Of a DNA stretch of 64,000 bases, positions 25,026 to 39,280 are shown in pieces. Under the pieces are notes generated by a model that saw nothing but the letters and a program-made list of their open reading frames with translations, was not told the DNA's origin and did not search any database. Each line of letters begins with the position of its first letter. Within the stretch, counting starts at the first letter, position 1. This stretch comes from Leuctra nigra (lineage: Eukaryota > Arthropoda > Insecta > Plecoptera > Leuctridae): NCBI GenBank assembly GCA_934045905.1, contig OW203764.1, positions 34,823,629 to 34,887,628 on the forward strand, in the 5' to 3' direction. Made by a program: the position numbers and the translations under genes.

Positions 25026-25711
25026 AAGGGAAGAGAAAACTGTAAAATATGAAGCGTCGGCTCTTATTAAGTGTACCTACCCGTTATAATGGTTTTTAAT
25101 TGTAATTTGTAAACCCCTTACACGAAATAATTGTTGAATTATTGATTATAATCAATTTATACTTTTATGCTTTCTGAATCAATTATTAGAAATTTTATTT
25201 TTGTACTGATATTTTGCTCATCCTGAACATGAAAGTAATATAACCATTCATCTATGCTGAACTGTAGATTTCTGGGTTACGGAGCGTGTGTATGATTGTG
25301 TAACGCAATAATGAACGCTCTTTAGAAAGAAACTATTCAAAACTCCCACCTTCTCTAAGAAGCCCCGATTAGCTCTCAAACGCCCACTCTTCAGATTCCA
25401 CTTCCTCGAACGCGAAATGAACATCGAACCAAACGGTCTTTCAATGATTCACAATAACCTAATCAAGTTCCAAAATGATTTCTCCTCGATTCGAGTTTCA
25501 AATTGGATGCGTTTAAAATGCGATTGATCGTGAACATTGCACGCGTTGAGAACATGAAACTACTCAGAAGTGGAGAATTATCTGATATTTCGATAGCGGG
25601 CCGAGAACCAAAGTCCTCCAAAACTTCCTAGAACATATTAAAATACGTGTCAAGTTGACACCGACCGATTTAGACACAAAATAAAACTACACTTTGTTCT
25701 ACTACGTATAA

Positions 25712-25760
25712 TTTTTTTTTTTTTATAAAATCTTTATTTACACATGTACATGGATTTACA
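25712..25760 (-). mobile_element. Possible retroposon 3' end: AATAAA plus poly(A)
   Basis: On the minus strand, AATAAA (25733-25738) is followed eight bases later by thirteen A (25712-25724). This is the usual 3' end of a LINE or processed transcript inserted on the minus strand. The body would extend towards higher coordinates, where no ORF is recognisable. Confidence 0.4.
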
Positions 25761-26411
25761 ATCACAGTTGACATACATACAGAAAAAATGAATTAATTTG
25801 AGTGTGTTCCGTATAGATATTGATTGGATTGTACAAAATATCACTGATTTCATTTGAAAATATCATGAGTCATTGAGCCCACGGATAATTTAGCTAACAT
25901 GAAATGCGGGTCTTTTTCGAAGAATAATTTACTTCAGTCATGTCAAAATATGTCGACAATCATTCTTTTTGTCTACATAAAAATTGTGTTGTAAAGTTGC
26001 TACAACCAGTCATTTTACTTCGTTTTTCAATAATTATCCTATTACATGACTGGATGATTGCTTCCTCAAACGTTTTTATTTGTTCAACATTTGCTTACTC
26101 TGGTCTCTTATTGTAATGTATTATTGTAACGGAATTAATCAGATTAGCCTAATGGTATTGCATCGAAACAACCATTAGCTCTGGTTTACCCAATTCAAGT
26201 GTAAGCTAGATGTTAAATCTAACCTTGATAAAACAATTAATGTTAACTAGGAAAATGCGTATACAAAGTGATGGTCAACTTGAATCTCTCTCGAGCATGC
26301 AATGTGATACGGTAATGTCGTTGAGTATTCAATGCAGTGCCACGACTGTAGTGGTGGAGGAGCCAGATGGCCAAACACACGGCACCTCCACTATACTTTC
26401 TTGGATACTGT

Positions 26412-26874
<463 letters not shown>

Positions 26875-27909
26875 TAGAAAGAGAGTCTATAGTCAAAATT
26901 GACTAAGACCACACTAAGACCCAAATTAATTTGGGGTAGCAATTTCCCGAATGTTGTAATTTAGAAAAAAGGCTGAAAGATCCATGTGTGATTCTTTAGG
27001 ATGATGAACAATTCTGTCCAGTTTCGTCAATATCGCAGAGGTAGTTTATGAGAGATTCATTTGTTGATTTGATATCGAATGACCAAATGTCATTAGAAAG
27101 TCATGGAAAGCTAAATAAAATTGCAGTGCGCAAATGTGATCGGATATGTTATAGAGCTAACTTTTCTTAAGAGAATTACACGAAGAACCAACATTCGAGC
27201 CAATGTCGTCCTCACTTGACTGAACTTCGACGTCACCTCGGGCCGTGTAATTGTCACTCTAGAAACCTTGCACTAGGTCAACTCGCTGCATTGATCACGT
27301 GGGCTTGTTAGAACAATGGCGCTCGCTGAGAGAGATTATTGTCTACAACTATCAGGTCAACAAGTTTCTTTCAGCTCTCGGCTCCCCTCCAGCCAACTTA
27401 TCTTCTCTTCTCTGTTTACTCCCAGTCTGTCATGAGAGACATACAGCCTCATGCTCAATAGAATTTCTGGATTTATCGACGCAAGTGGCCAGAGTCTACT
27501 GGATTCCGTCCGTCCATAAGATTATTAGCACACGGTCTTGTGGTGTTGAGGACTGACACCCGCAAATATCTACTTGCGGACGCAACTTCTTTTGAGCATG
27601 AGGCTGATAGCAGCCAGGTCACAACGATTATTAGGAGAGATTAGCCAGCGTTTCATTTCGCACTTTTGGCAAGTGTCTTATTTTTTTTCGGTTGTTGGTG
27701 CTCATTTCGCACATGTCGCTCATTTCCCTGATCGAGATGAAATTCGGTATACATATTCGTATGTATTATAGTTCATTATCAAAATCCTGTGATGAAAATT
27801 TAAAATGTTTCGATCAAGTTGAAATTTTGCAAGTGCATTCGTCCTTTAGAGGGATACCACCTCAAAAGATAAAATCTGTGCTAACTGATTTTCGATAGCA
27901 ACGGATTTC

Positions 27910-27964
27910 ATTTTTGTGGTTTCACTTTTTGTGGTTCATTTTTTGTGGCACATTTTTTTGTGGT
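27910..27964 (+). repeat. Short degenerate tandem repeat (TTTTTGTGG)
   Basis: Four copies of TTTTTGTGG separated by short variable spacers (GTTTCAC, GTTCA, CACA). Confidence 0.7.
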
Positions 27965-28346
27965 GATAATGTATTTTACCAGTAATCTATAATGGATTAC
28001 AGAGTGTAATCCACTTAAATGTACATTTAGAGTGTTAGAGGACTTAGAGTGTATCATATTTGAAAAAAATCAGCGCATCGGTCAAGAGCTATCTTATTTT
28101 GAAACAGTTGTCGAAATTGACTCATCAAATATAGAAAGTAAAAGCACCGCACCTTAGTCCCTTGCAAATTATTGGAGTTTGTTTACATTTTAGTTAATAA
28201 TTTGAAATTAAAAGCTGACAATAAGACAGTACTACAATATTTTGCATCAATATTGCTTGAATGTAGCAATGCTTCAATGTTCAAAGCTTGAATGTTGATT
28301 TTAGTCAGCTTATGTCTTTTGTTTGTCAAGGAATCTTTATTGCCGG

Positions 28347-28392
28347 CGCTCGCTTATTAACGCGTTGCTCATAGCGTTCTCCTAGTTATATC
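28347..28392 (-). mobile_element. GCTCG-family terminal fragment
   Basis: Read on the minus strand it gives CTAGGAGAACGCTATGAGC followed by AACGCGTTAATAAGCGAGC, matching the start of the full elements at 33717 and 58201. Confidence 0.55.
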
Positions 28393-29929
28393 ATTATTTT
28401 ACATCTACAGGTTACACTTAAAAAGTTATCGGTAGATTAAATAAGCTACGATATATCACAACAGCCATAGATCACAACCAAATACGAGCTTTAAATCTAG
28501 AGTTAAATGTCGTGAACTTCGGTATGTTAAAACATCAGACTCCCAGAATTCAGAAAAATATAGCAGCCATGGAAAAGCTCTCCTATTGGCTAAAAAAGTA
28601 TCAACGAGAACATATTTCAGGAAGAGCGTTATGACGTTGTTTGAAACCGCCCTTACACGATGAGTAACACGTTCTGCTTTCCCAGGTCAGATGATCCCAA
28701 CATCGATACGTCGGCGTTTTAATTTACATGACCATGTCAAATTCGACACGCCATGTTTTATTATCTTCACATCAATTCCATCCCGAACATTCTCACAAAA
28801 TTCGATATCAGTAGAAATTTGGCAACCCGCATTTAAAAGTAAAATGAAATTAAACCACACTTCATGATTCAAATTGCTTTTGGCAACTTTTATACGCAAA
28901 TGTTGGTAATGTGATCGCATTTTCATAAGGGACATGAACATATTATTTCTTTCTAAAGAAGAATGAATTAATTTTGCATGGTAGAAAATAATAAATGTCC
29001 TTGGGTGATGGTCGAAATGCCATCAACCACGGTAACTAAAGCATGCAACTACGTACATGCGTGCACTACCGCAGCCCACGTCATATAATGTGATTCTAAT
29101 GTGTTATGCTTGGCATTAGCATAGTATTCTCATATATTTTGCCGCACAGAAATGTCGCATTTTAAAAATATCAAGCAGTTTTTTTGTGTTATTTATTCCA
29201 TAGCTTGTTGAATGGCATTAAAAGTTCAGGCATCGCCGAGATTGGCGTGCTTCGGCGACGGTGGAAGGTGATTGTGGAGTGGTGTTGAGATAAAATCATA
29301 CACTTGAAAGCTAACTCTTGGCTCATTGAGAATATCAGTTCACTCAATATTACTCATCACTCCGCTCGATGCAAGAAGGCGTTTGGCTCAGACTCTGTTT
29401 AAAAATAAATATGGAAATGTCATCATGTGATAAGAAACCCCTTAGGTATTGCATTTGGAATAATATACGAGTATAACAAATCTAAATTGCATGTGCCAAG
29501 GTCGCAGTCTACTCAGAGTATGTTCATATATCAACCACCCTTTTATGAAGTAAGTGTAGAGATTGTTACCTACTGTTACTCTAAGGCACATTGTTTCTTT
29601 ATTTGTTCTGTATTTTTCTTACAAGCACAATCAGCCCCACTCTCAACTATGCTCGTATGTACACACACTAATGTCGTACGAGTTTTTTGTGTGGTGTATA
29701 GCTTTTGAGTACAAAGCTCTTATTGGTTGAAAAGTAAAAATGAAACATTTGTCCGATCTATTTGAACTTTGGAAATTGGAATGGTCATTGAGACCAATAT
29801 TTTATGTATTTTATAAATGTTCCGCGAAATCGGTCGAGAATAGAGTTATTGAACTGCAAATGATTGCATGTTGCAATCTTTTCACTGCAGAGTGTAGGGA
29901 TCACATGCACATCGCGTCACCTGCATGCA

Positions 29930-29980
29930 CGAGAATGCTCGCTTATCAACGCGTTACACGTAGCGTATTCCTAGTCGTAG
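29930..29980 (-). mobile_element. GCTCG-family terminal fragment
   Basis: On the minus strand it reads CTAGGAATACGCTACGTG, TAACGCGTTGATAAGCGAGC, the same terminus as in the elements at 33717 and 58201. Confidence 0.55.
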
Positions 29981-30059
29981 TCGGATCCAAGCCATGAGGT
30001 TTATGTAACGCATATTTGCAGAAGTGAGGAGATGAAACCAGGTACATGCATGTAGCCAA

Positions 30060-30300
30060 GTCCTGACGAAAAATACCAAGCCGAAGGACGTAACATTCAC
30101 ATCACGGGCCTCAACAACCCGCGCCGTCGAGAGACTGATAACAGGTGGAGGGAGGTCGTCACACTAACCCCCAAACACCCCAGTCTCTCTGGCCCAACTG
30201 CAGCAACTAGCAGGGCAGAGTTGATCGGTCACCCATCCAACTACTAACCGTGCTCAATATTATCTGACGAGAACAGGGGTACACCAGCCATTGCAATTAT
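30060..30300 (-). mobile_element. 5S rRNA-like fragment, probably a SINE3/5S-derived retroposon relic
   Basis: On the minus strand, GTTCTCGTCAGAT is followed by GAGCACGGTTAGTAGTTGG and ATGGGTGACCG. These match the order of insect 5S rRNA (GTTCTCGTCCGAT .. GCGCGGTTAGTACTTAG .. ATGGGGGACCG), with part of the internal promoter region missing. The match covers about 30226-30292 and is joined to unrelated GC-richer DNA down to about 30060. It is too degraded to be a working 5S gene. A 5S-headed SINE or a pseudogene fits. Confidence 0.5.
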
Positions 30301-32507
30301 TATTATAATTAAAAGCTGAACAATTTTCATATTGATATGAGGTTACGTTATTAATAATTTAAAAAATGTATTAGGTAAGTACAACGCACTAATGAGGGTT
30401 AAAGATCATTTCTCAGGAGAATGGATTGCAGGTAGTGAATGGTCACTGAGAACTGTCAGCACATTAATGTTTCTCAAATTTATCAATGGTTCTATCATTT
30501 GCCATCGAGTTGGTTCATAACAAGATGAAAGATCCCGTTAAGACGGATGAAAATTTACGTAATACTGCAGTTATGTGATTGTATACGTTTCTGTATAGTA
30601 TTGAAAACTTTCAACGACGCAGAGTCTCATCTGTGGAGGTTCAAACAAAGCCATGATCTCTGTTATCACGGACTTGTCATTTCGATCTCCAGTTTTATGA
30701 CTGACATTAATATTATCACTTGAAAGTATGCATTGTCTTGGAATAATATTCTGTAGCTGACGTAATGATCCCAAAGGTAGTTATAAAGAGTTAGAGAGAG
30801 CGTAGGTTGTATCAAAACTGTCAGAAGAATAAAAAAGCACATTAAAATACTAGTTAAGTAAATATATTATTTAATATCTCAATTATTACCTCATTGGAAT
30901 ACGACGAGAAAAGTAAGATGGCTGTAAGTCACGTAAACTTGTTTAAGTTTGAAAGTTAAAGTTTTCTATTGATACGATCATCGAAGTTGAAAACTCTTTT
31001 ATCGTAAATAAATATTTTATAAGATGGTAATTGGCGTTCAGATTACGATACAAAACTATTAACTTTGGAAGTAAATGAGATATTCTAATTGCAACCTGGG
31101 ATTTTATTCTATGAAACTGCTGCATGGTAACAAAGTTTGTATAAAACTGTGTGACCCTGTCCCTGCAGGACTCAATGTCCCTGACCAATGATATCGTGCC
31201 GCAGTACCCTTGGGACATTTTCTACACGTTGCAAATAAAATGGATTCAAATGAACCTCTCCACATTATAATCATGATCAAGTCGCATTCAATTATGTATA
31301 TTCTAATGTACTTTTGTTAAATAAAAAAGAACATTAGAATCGCATTTATAATGGTTATGAAACGAGACGGTCGCATTACGCGGCCGAATCGTGCACAGTA
31401 GGATTTTCAGCGTTCACTCCGTTGGGAAATGTCTACACTTTCATTTACAAGAAAATAAATGTATCGCTTTTACATTTCAATATTATAAAACGTACAGAAT
31501 GAATTGGTAAAACTTATAAAGTGATTACTAAAATAATTATTTGAAATAAAATGAAATGACAGATGGCCAAGCCGCTTGTCATCCTTCTTCTTCTAACTCA
31601 CTTCACATTCATCTTCCCTCTTTATCATTATTGAATTAATTTCTTTGTTTCTCGTCCAGCAGTAAAAACTTTCGAATTACCATATAGTTTTTATAATACT
31701 ATATTTTATATTGTTTTTATTTTGTATATACAAGTTTTAAGAGCGATTAGATTTCTAAGCTATTTCAAGAAGTTCTCTAAACAAATATTTAAAAACCAGC
31801 TTTATGCATATTTTCTCATTCCTATTACACAATGAATTTGTATAATTAATCAAATTCAATGTAGAGGTTTTGATGTGATTATATGCAGCTGTTCAAAACA
31901 AGGTAACTCAACAAAAGTAAAATCTATCATCGAAGAAAACACATTGACATAAAAAGTTTTTCAGACGCCATTCGTAGTAGTTTATGTAAACGTTTATTGG
32001 TAACAGTTACTCTGTTCGAGTAATCCTTTAATAATCTTTTATATTACAACTGTATTTTATTCTGTGTCATTGCCGAATTTTCAGCAGAGTCTGCAGCAAC
32101 ATGTACATAACAAGGATCAATTGTCAATGAACATCACCAGCAGCCATTCAAAGCTCTTCGCCGATCATATTCTCTTTCACCGAGTGTACATTGTTGACAT
32201 TGGACAAGTGCAACTGATATTGAATCCCCGTCATCCAGCAGATGTGTTCACACATTTTAGTCGTCGCGGGTAGAGAAACAGTGATCGTGTTTAACCGCGA
32301 AACACTGTGTTTGGGGTAGGCGCTACACCTGGCAACATGGCGACACGAGGACATCTGGCAACACAGCGCGACACAAGTAATAGAGTGCAACCTTGGACTT
32401 ACACCTATACAGTACTGACCTTTTATAGGGTCTATAGCTTCACTTACGTCATCAACTCACTTAAGGGCAGATTTTTCCAGGACATAAATAAAAGGTAAAT
32501 CATTATC

Positions 32508-32891
32508 ACCGCTATGGAAACTGACGGATTGTGTCAAATTTTCCCAAAATAAGTCTCCCCAAGGCTCATTATTTTCTCCACTGTTATGCAACTCTGGGAG
32601 GTAGTTTTGATACCCATTTTCTCGTTTTACTATTGAGAAAATTTAAAAAATATTTAAAGATTTATTTTTTTATTTTTCACATATTTGCATTTCATGAAAA
32701 AATATGAAAAAAACTTTTTTGTTTCAAGTATTTCTTAAATTTTCTCAATAGTAAAACGAGAAAATGGGTATAAAACAACCTTTCAAAGTTGCATAACAGT
32801 GGAGTAAATAATGAGCCTTGGGGAGACTCTGGTATTTTGAGAAAATTTGACACAATCCGTCAGTTTCCATAGCGGTCCCCAGGACTCTTAA
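32508..32891. mobile_element. MITE family M1, left end truncated
   Basis: An inverted-repeat element with arms starting CACCGCTATGGAAACTGACGG and ending in the complementary CCGTCAGTTTCCATAGCGG, then TCCCCAGGACTCTTAA on the right only. It is the same family as 47377-47708. The left copy lacks the outermost GAGTCCTGGGGAC, so its left end is lost. Inner arms include CTCCACTGTTATGCAAC and ATTTTCTCGTTTTACTATTG. Confidence 0.8.
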
Positions 32892-33533
32892 CTGGTGCGG
32901 ACAATTGATATCTCTAATTTATAATAATATCTTTCGTTCACATCAAATCACTGTAAACAAAGTAGCATTGCTGCTGTTGTCACATTTGTTTGCCAATCGT
33001 TTCAGAGGTTACAATGGTAAGCCAGGTGTGATGAATGAAAACGTGAGTAAATATTTACTGGGATTAATGAAATCGAACCCAACCATGAAAATGTGTCTCG
33101 TCCTGTGTTTGAGAATAAGTATTTAGGTCCACACTTTAGACGAATATATTATTTTTGTGCTTTCATATTATATTTGAGATAACTGTTGTATAAATATTGC
33201 GAAAACTAGACAAGAAATAGACAGATTTGGCTTGGATTGGTCGCTCCTCTTCATTGAGAGCGCATCTGTGGCAATGGACCAGAGCATGTTATGTCATCGA
33301 GTACTATAGCTGTAAGAAATCTCTGTACAGTTAAGTAGTATTCATTCTAAAATATCATCATTTTATTCTTCTGGGGGTTAATATCTAGTTCAAGTGCAGA
33401 GTTTTATTACGGTGCGTTATGATGTGATAGTAAAACATGAAACCGTAACTTTTTGAGATTAAGACGAGCTGTTTTGTTCTTTATGAGTTCTTACTGCAAG
33501 GAAACCTGTGATTGTAATGCATATTCCAATACT

Positions 33534-33594
33534 ACTCATACTAATGATACTCATATTAATGATACTCATACTAATGATACTCATACTAATGATA
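33534..33594 (+). repeat. 15-bp minisatellite
   Basis: Four tandem copies of ACTCATACTAATGAT with one substitution. Confidence 0.9.
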
Positions 33595-33716
33595 ATAATA
33601 CATTTATGCTTATAATCAAGGTGGGTGAATACGGGGTGAATACGTATTCATTCACCTTGACTTATACTAATGTTTATCATACTAATGACAGTTTTTATGT
33701 ACTCTCAAACCAATAA

Positions 33717-34530
33717 CTAGGAAAACGCTCAGTGTAACGCGTTGGTGAGCGAGCACGGGGCCATGCAAATTCTCGAACCGGAAATGCGTACACAAGCACA
33801 GAAAACATATACATCCATATTGAATTGAAATATGATAACTCAATCAACACAACATATTATTATGCTTTTCATTGAAACTTGAAAATAACATCTAAGCATC
33901 TAAGAACCCTGGTTAAAATAAAACAAATCAGATTCAATCCAATTGGCACTGGAAAACATTCATTTTGATACTTCATTACTGACAGATATTAAAAATGTTA
34001 ATAAGTTCATACGTTCTTAACTGATTGGGATGAAATTTTGTAAAATAAGAGACAATGTTGGTCTTAATGATCATGCAAAATATGAGTTTGATCTGAATTA
34101 TCGAAGACCGTTTTCATTTTTCAGCCTATCAGGAGATATTTAGTTAAATTTTAACCAATTATTGGATTTCAAAAAAATTATGGTCTGCAAACAGAGAAGG
34201 TTGGTTTTACATGTGTGCAAAATTTCAGCTAGATCAAAGTAAAACTCTGACCTGTATAGCCAAAATATGAATTTGATCAGATTTATCGAATACCATTTTC
34301 ATTTTTCAACCTATCAGGAGATGTTTATTTCAATTTTAACCAATGAATGGATTTTAAAAAAACTTGGGGCCTGCAAACAGAAAAGGTTGTCTCTACATGA
34401 GTGCAAAATTTCAGATCGATCGAAGAAAAACTCTGACCTGTACAGCCTCACCCAACAGAAAAAAAAAAAAAAAAAAAAACAGAGGTCCGTGCCAAATGAG
34501 CCGAAAGGAGACGCTCGCTACGCTCGCTCA
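33717..34530 (+). mobile_element. GCTCG-family interspersed element, ~0.8 kb
   Basis: Starts CTAGGAAAACGCTCAGTGTA, AACGCGTTGGTGAGCGAGC and ends GAGACGCTCGCTACGCTCGC with an A-rich run just before. The element at 58201-59524 shares these ends and much of the interior (CATACGTTCTTAACTGATTG, TTTTCAGCCTATCAGGAGAT). It has no ORF of note and I could not place it in a transposon class. Confidence 0.7.
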
Positions 34531-34535
34531 AAAAT

Positions 34536-34754
34536 CGGTACTCGAAAATAAAAGGTTTCTTGGCTTGTTTGAGGTTTGAAAAGACTGATTAAGGTTTGAT
34601 GGCATCATCCCATGAAGGCTGTGTTAACGCATCATCTACCTCTAGTAGGTGAGCTCTTATTTCATTGATAATAACAAGGATTGATTGTCAAGGAACCTTA
34701 CCAGCAGCCAATCATTTCCTTTTCGAGTACCAATTTTAATTGGTTTGAGTGTAC
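34536..34754. mobile_element. Diverged relative of the 14464 MITE
   Basis: Carries CTCTAGTAGGTGAGCTCTTA, ATAACAAGGATTGATTG and a right end GGTTTGAGTGTAC as in 14464-14673. GGTACTCGAAAA at the left and TTTTCGAGTACC at 34721 form an inner inverted pair. A closer, inverted relative is at 41444-41637. Confidence 0.6.
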
Positions 34755-35145
34755 GTGTGAAAGAATGAAAAGAATGAATCAGTTAGTAATCCACTCACAC
34801 TCACACCACACTACACACTCACACTGTAGTCAGATTTTTCTTATATTATGTTCTTATGCAATATGTTTTTAATATGTTTTTATGGAATTATGCTCTATTC
34901 CAACTGACCCATATAAAAACCCGACTCGAACAACTTTAACAAATTATTCTGTAATTATGTGTTTTTGTGCTGCTTTTTTCTGTATTACAACCTAACGCCA
35001 ATTGTATTCTGTATTGTCATTCTCACTGCATATAACTACACTTGTAAATAGGCGAGGCACCTATGTAGCCCTACATACGACTACCCATCCTATAGCCATC
35101 CTCCCTCCGGCAGGTAAATGTACAATACATAATAATAATAATCGA
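34755..35145 (+). other. Possible non-LTR retrotransposon 3' end
   Basis: T-rich DNA with a CACTCACACT run (34793-34825), ending ACAATACATAATAATAATAA. A terminal (TAA)n is typical of several LINE clades, but no coding part is visible. Confidence 0.25.
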
Positions 35146-37674
35146 CCCTTCTGCTAACTACAGTACTACTATTTCCTAGTGATTTGTGACCTTCGACCTA
35201 TATTAAAAACAATCTAAAACTCTGAAATCGCTTAATTGAAGTGTCATGTTAAACTAAAATTCTTTTCACGTAATTTCTATTAAAAAATAGGAGAAAAATT
35301 CACACAGTGATATCCAGCCCATCACATGTGAGCGTGAAATATTGTCGTAATATTTTATGTTTAAGTATAGTCGAGACACGGATGACAAGAGTTTTATATA
35401 CGTATTTATTACATTTTTTTTCCAGAATTATGCTCTTACTGGAAAAAGCAGTGAAAAAGCAGAATTGATTTCAGATTTTCTATTTAAGAATCTAATCAAC
35501 AGTTTTCGAATTTGTAAAATTGTTCCATAGAATTTGAAGTTAGGTGAAATATAATTAGGTTGACAAGATTTGTTAAAATGAAAGGTACAATGAGTGCCCA
35601 ATTAGCATTATTGCATTTGATGAATATTTAGATACATATGTAAGTAAATCAGTATTCGTCACATAACGTCTTCGTCTTGTATGTAACCGGCAGTGATCTA
35701 CATGTCAGATATCGTTGGCATCTACGAGAAGAGAAGAAAGATCCTTTACTCTACTCAACACCGTGAGGCTGATTGAGTCGGATCTGCCGTCTGTTTTGAA
35801 GCTCCGAACTTCTCGAGGCTGGATTTCCAAGTAATATCATCGCTACGTCGAACTTTCTCGCTACACGATCACGAGTTTTATTAAATTAGAAATCGATTTA
35901 GCCTAAACAGTTTTCTGTTATCGCTGTGTGTGCCGGTGATGTTCAAATTCACGTTCCAAGATGGAAGCTCCTGATAATGATGCTTTATAACGGCTTATAG
36001 TTGTGGTGATCGAGAAGAGCGGCTTTGAAAAATCTTGACATATTACCAGTTTATTTACTTCAGTAATTACCTAAATTAAATTCATGACACCAACTGTTAT
36101 TATCATAATCGTCATTATTACATTTTCTAGTCATCAATGAAATTCATGTGCTGGACAGTTTGATGTCTTTTTATAATATTCGATTCCCAATTTAGATAAG
36201 AACAGCATTGTATTAAATTTTAGGTACTATTTAACTCAAGATTTCTACATTATTTTAAAACTTACAAAATGATTTGGTGACCTTATCAACAAAGCCACTT
36301 TAAATAATGGGTTGTTTTCTAACAATTTAGTAAAGTGTTCATATTTTACAAACAAATTCAGAGACAAAATGATTGAAGTTCTTATCAGTTCATTTAAAAT
36401 TGAGACTACAAAACAAGAAATGGACAATTTTAAAATATACTTACGTAGTAACCTTTGGGCAAAATTCCTAAAATAGCCATAATTAATAGCCACGTACCCG
36501 TTCTGCGACATTCTAGAGATGTTAGTTTACCCCGTTTATTTTCTTTGTTAATTATGTGAGGAACTATACTAATGAAATTGTGCAAACTACGTCACGACCG
36601 CTGACCCAGGTCGAGACAAAGTGATTAATAAATAAACCTCTTTGTATGAGGTTAACATGTTAATACTCGCTCTTTCTCTATACTGGAACAAGTTTTCATT
36701 TCATTTTCATTTATTCAATCTATTACATAACGTAAACATACTTCCTTCCCGCAGCATTAATTATCTAAGTTTAAATTGTATACAATTTCTGTTTGAAACT
36801 AAACGAGCTTTCTCGGCGCACTTATCTCCTCGTGATCGCGCATTATTTCGACGCCGACGCCGACGCCTATAATACCAACCTACTCACGCGACTTATTTTA
36901 ATAATATTCTAATTACTAGAACTGTCATTCTAATGCGGCAAACGTTGGTTGGTATCGTGTCACGTCATACGTTACATTAGAATACCTGCATGATGCACGA
37001 ATAACCTGATTATTGTTCACCATAGAAAACATATTGACTCGAAGTGTATTATACTATACTATACTATATAATAATAACGTAATCAATATTTTGTTCTACT
37101 ATGATTTTGTGGTAAAATGTATTTGTAACAACTCATTCAAAACAGATTAATTTTCTTCTGAAGTCTGTGATTTTACGTCGTTTTTATGTTATGCTGCAGT
37201 ACAAATAGTGATATTGCCGGTAGTTAAAGTTCCATACACACACACACTAAATAATAATGATTAAATCGATATTTTATTATGTCTTGATTTGATTTAACGG
37301 TAAAGCAGCTTTATATTTATGAGAATTCCTTAAAAAAATAGTTGTTTAAGCTTGATATTGGGTTTGTTTGTTCTTGAAAGTTCTCAATGTTACGATTTTA
37401 CAAATGGTGTCATTGGTGGGACTTTACTTTTCATTCACACTGAACGCTTTTTCTACAACTTGTTTTTCCTTTCACCAAAGATCTTAAGATTCTCCACATT
37501 CAAAACAAAGAGTTGTTGAATTTCATACAACGTAAGACGAAACCCAACGTTTCACTGAATGTTTTCGAACGGACGACGCTCTATTATTATTAATATGAAA
37601 AGTTCTAACAGGGTTTTGGGTTTTCACTCGGTCTTGTTATGTTCTCCAACTGATATTGTTATTGAACTGTTATG

Positions 37675-37790
37675 ATTGGCTGCTGCGGGCTGGGGTTTAG
37701 CTAACATAACACCATTGGCTCGGTCAGCCATTAAATTCTCTCACATCGTGTGTCTATGACGTCAGAGAGGAGTGACGTCACTGACGCTGG
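37675..37790. promoter_or_regulatory. CCAAT and paired CRE cluster, promoter- or enhancer-like
   Basis: Two NF-Y-type sites (GATTGGCTG near 37675 and CCATTGGCTCGG near 37711) precede two perfect CREB sites TGACGTCA (37757-37764 and 37773-37780), 16 bp apart. It lies outside the CRE-bearing transposons. No exon is seen on either side within a few hundred bases. Confidence 0.35.
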
Positions 37791-39214
37791 TGCCAGGATC
37801 AATGCTCAGGAGCAGAGAGGGCGCCATGTGACCTTCTCTCGGACCAACCGCTCGACACTACAACACCCGAAACACGAAACATAATTAAAAGGGGTTGGCT
37901 GGTGATCGTTCGTTATATCAGGGATATTTAATTTGAACAAATTAATGGCTTTCACAGCTTTGGAAGTATCGATTTTCGTGAATATAATTTTAATATTTCG
38001 CGATGAGGACAAAATAATATTTGTTTAAATTATTGTTAATGTTTTTTTTAAGAAATATAATTCCCATTATGACCCTTCTAGACATCATTATATCTATCAA
38101 TCTAACAATGCTCGACCCGGTCTTTACACTCTTTCATTAAAATTAACCATCAATTAATGAAAAATAAACAATTGTTGCCATGGCTGCAACCGATGACATA
38201 ACTGGAATTGCTACTTGAATTGTTAATTACGTAATCAGAGTTTAATCAAAGTTTGTAAAACCAGGTTAACAAACAGCGTTCCTTTCGCACTCTCTTGATA
38301 ATCACAGAAAAGGGATTCGCCGAATTAAAATTGCATTATGTTAATGGAGTCCCATTAAATAGAATATTAAGCAGCAAATCAATGATAGGTATAATTTAGT
38401 TATTATGTTTATCTTTTATTGTAAATTTGTGTATAATTTGTACATTCCGTAATTTTTTACTTGAAATAATAGAAGGTATAGATATCAATATAGATAATTT
38501 GTTTACTAATTTTTCAAAAGTGGATTATAACAATGAAATCTAACCAATTCCGTACTCTCGAACAGGTAGCTCTTCCTTCCACCCTCCTTCCCCCCCCCCA
38601 ATATCATTATTAGCCCTCTAATAAATCCATTAGGCATGTAAATTACTTCCTACCTTTAGACGAATGGCCAACCACATTTGTGAATCGTTCAATGCAAATC
38701 TCTTTCGATTGAATGTCAATAAATTAACCATCACCTTCCTAATGGTGTAAAGACTTTCACTCAAGTACTTTTGATTATTTTCATGCGTCTCATATTTTGC
38801 AAATTATTAGATTTAATTACTGATTAATTGATTGATTGAAACATAGCTAGGTCACTTACCGTATAAAACATATCGAACGAACATTTCTATTCTGAATTTC
38901 TATCATTATCTGATTGTATCCTTCTAACCTTTTATTAACTAAAATATACAATAAGGAAGTAACAACAGATCTTCAAGTATAACTTCTAAAACAAAAATAT
39001 AATTGTTGAACAATAAAAATGTAATTAATGAATCGTAGAATAAAAAATATAATAATTTAAAACATTAGCTAATTCCTACTGTTTGAAATACAAAAATAGA
39101 ATTAATTATGTTTAATTCTGCTAGAATGAAAATAAATCTTATGCATAAGCTACAGGATTGTATGGAAAACGTCCAGTGAAATATATTCAGGTTGTCTTAC
39201 AAATGTTGTTTGAT

Positions 39215-39280
39215 GTGAAGAATATCCAGGCAATCCGGAGATGTTCCCGGATTCGAGTCCCGGTTCGACCGGATATTTTC
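39215..39280 (+). mobile_element. tRNA-derived SINE-like fragment
   Basis: GGATTCGAGTCCCGG is one insertion away from a Pol III B box. The flanks TGTGAAGAATATCC and GGATATTTTCACA pair almost perfectly, like an acceptor stem or short terminal repeats. No A box is evident, so it is not a functional tRNA. Confidence 0.35.

Larger units (their letters stand above)
26875..33533. other. Non-coding stretch with scattered repeat fragments
   Basis: No exon or RNA gene recognised outside the listed items: a GTGG-rich repeat at 27910-27964, two inverted fragments of the GCTCG family (28347-28392, 29930-29980), a 5S-like fragment (30060-30300) and a MITE (32508-32891). The remaining DNA is AT-rich with short, unrecognised ORFs. 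Confidence 0.5.
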
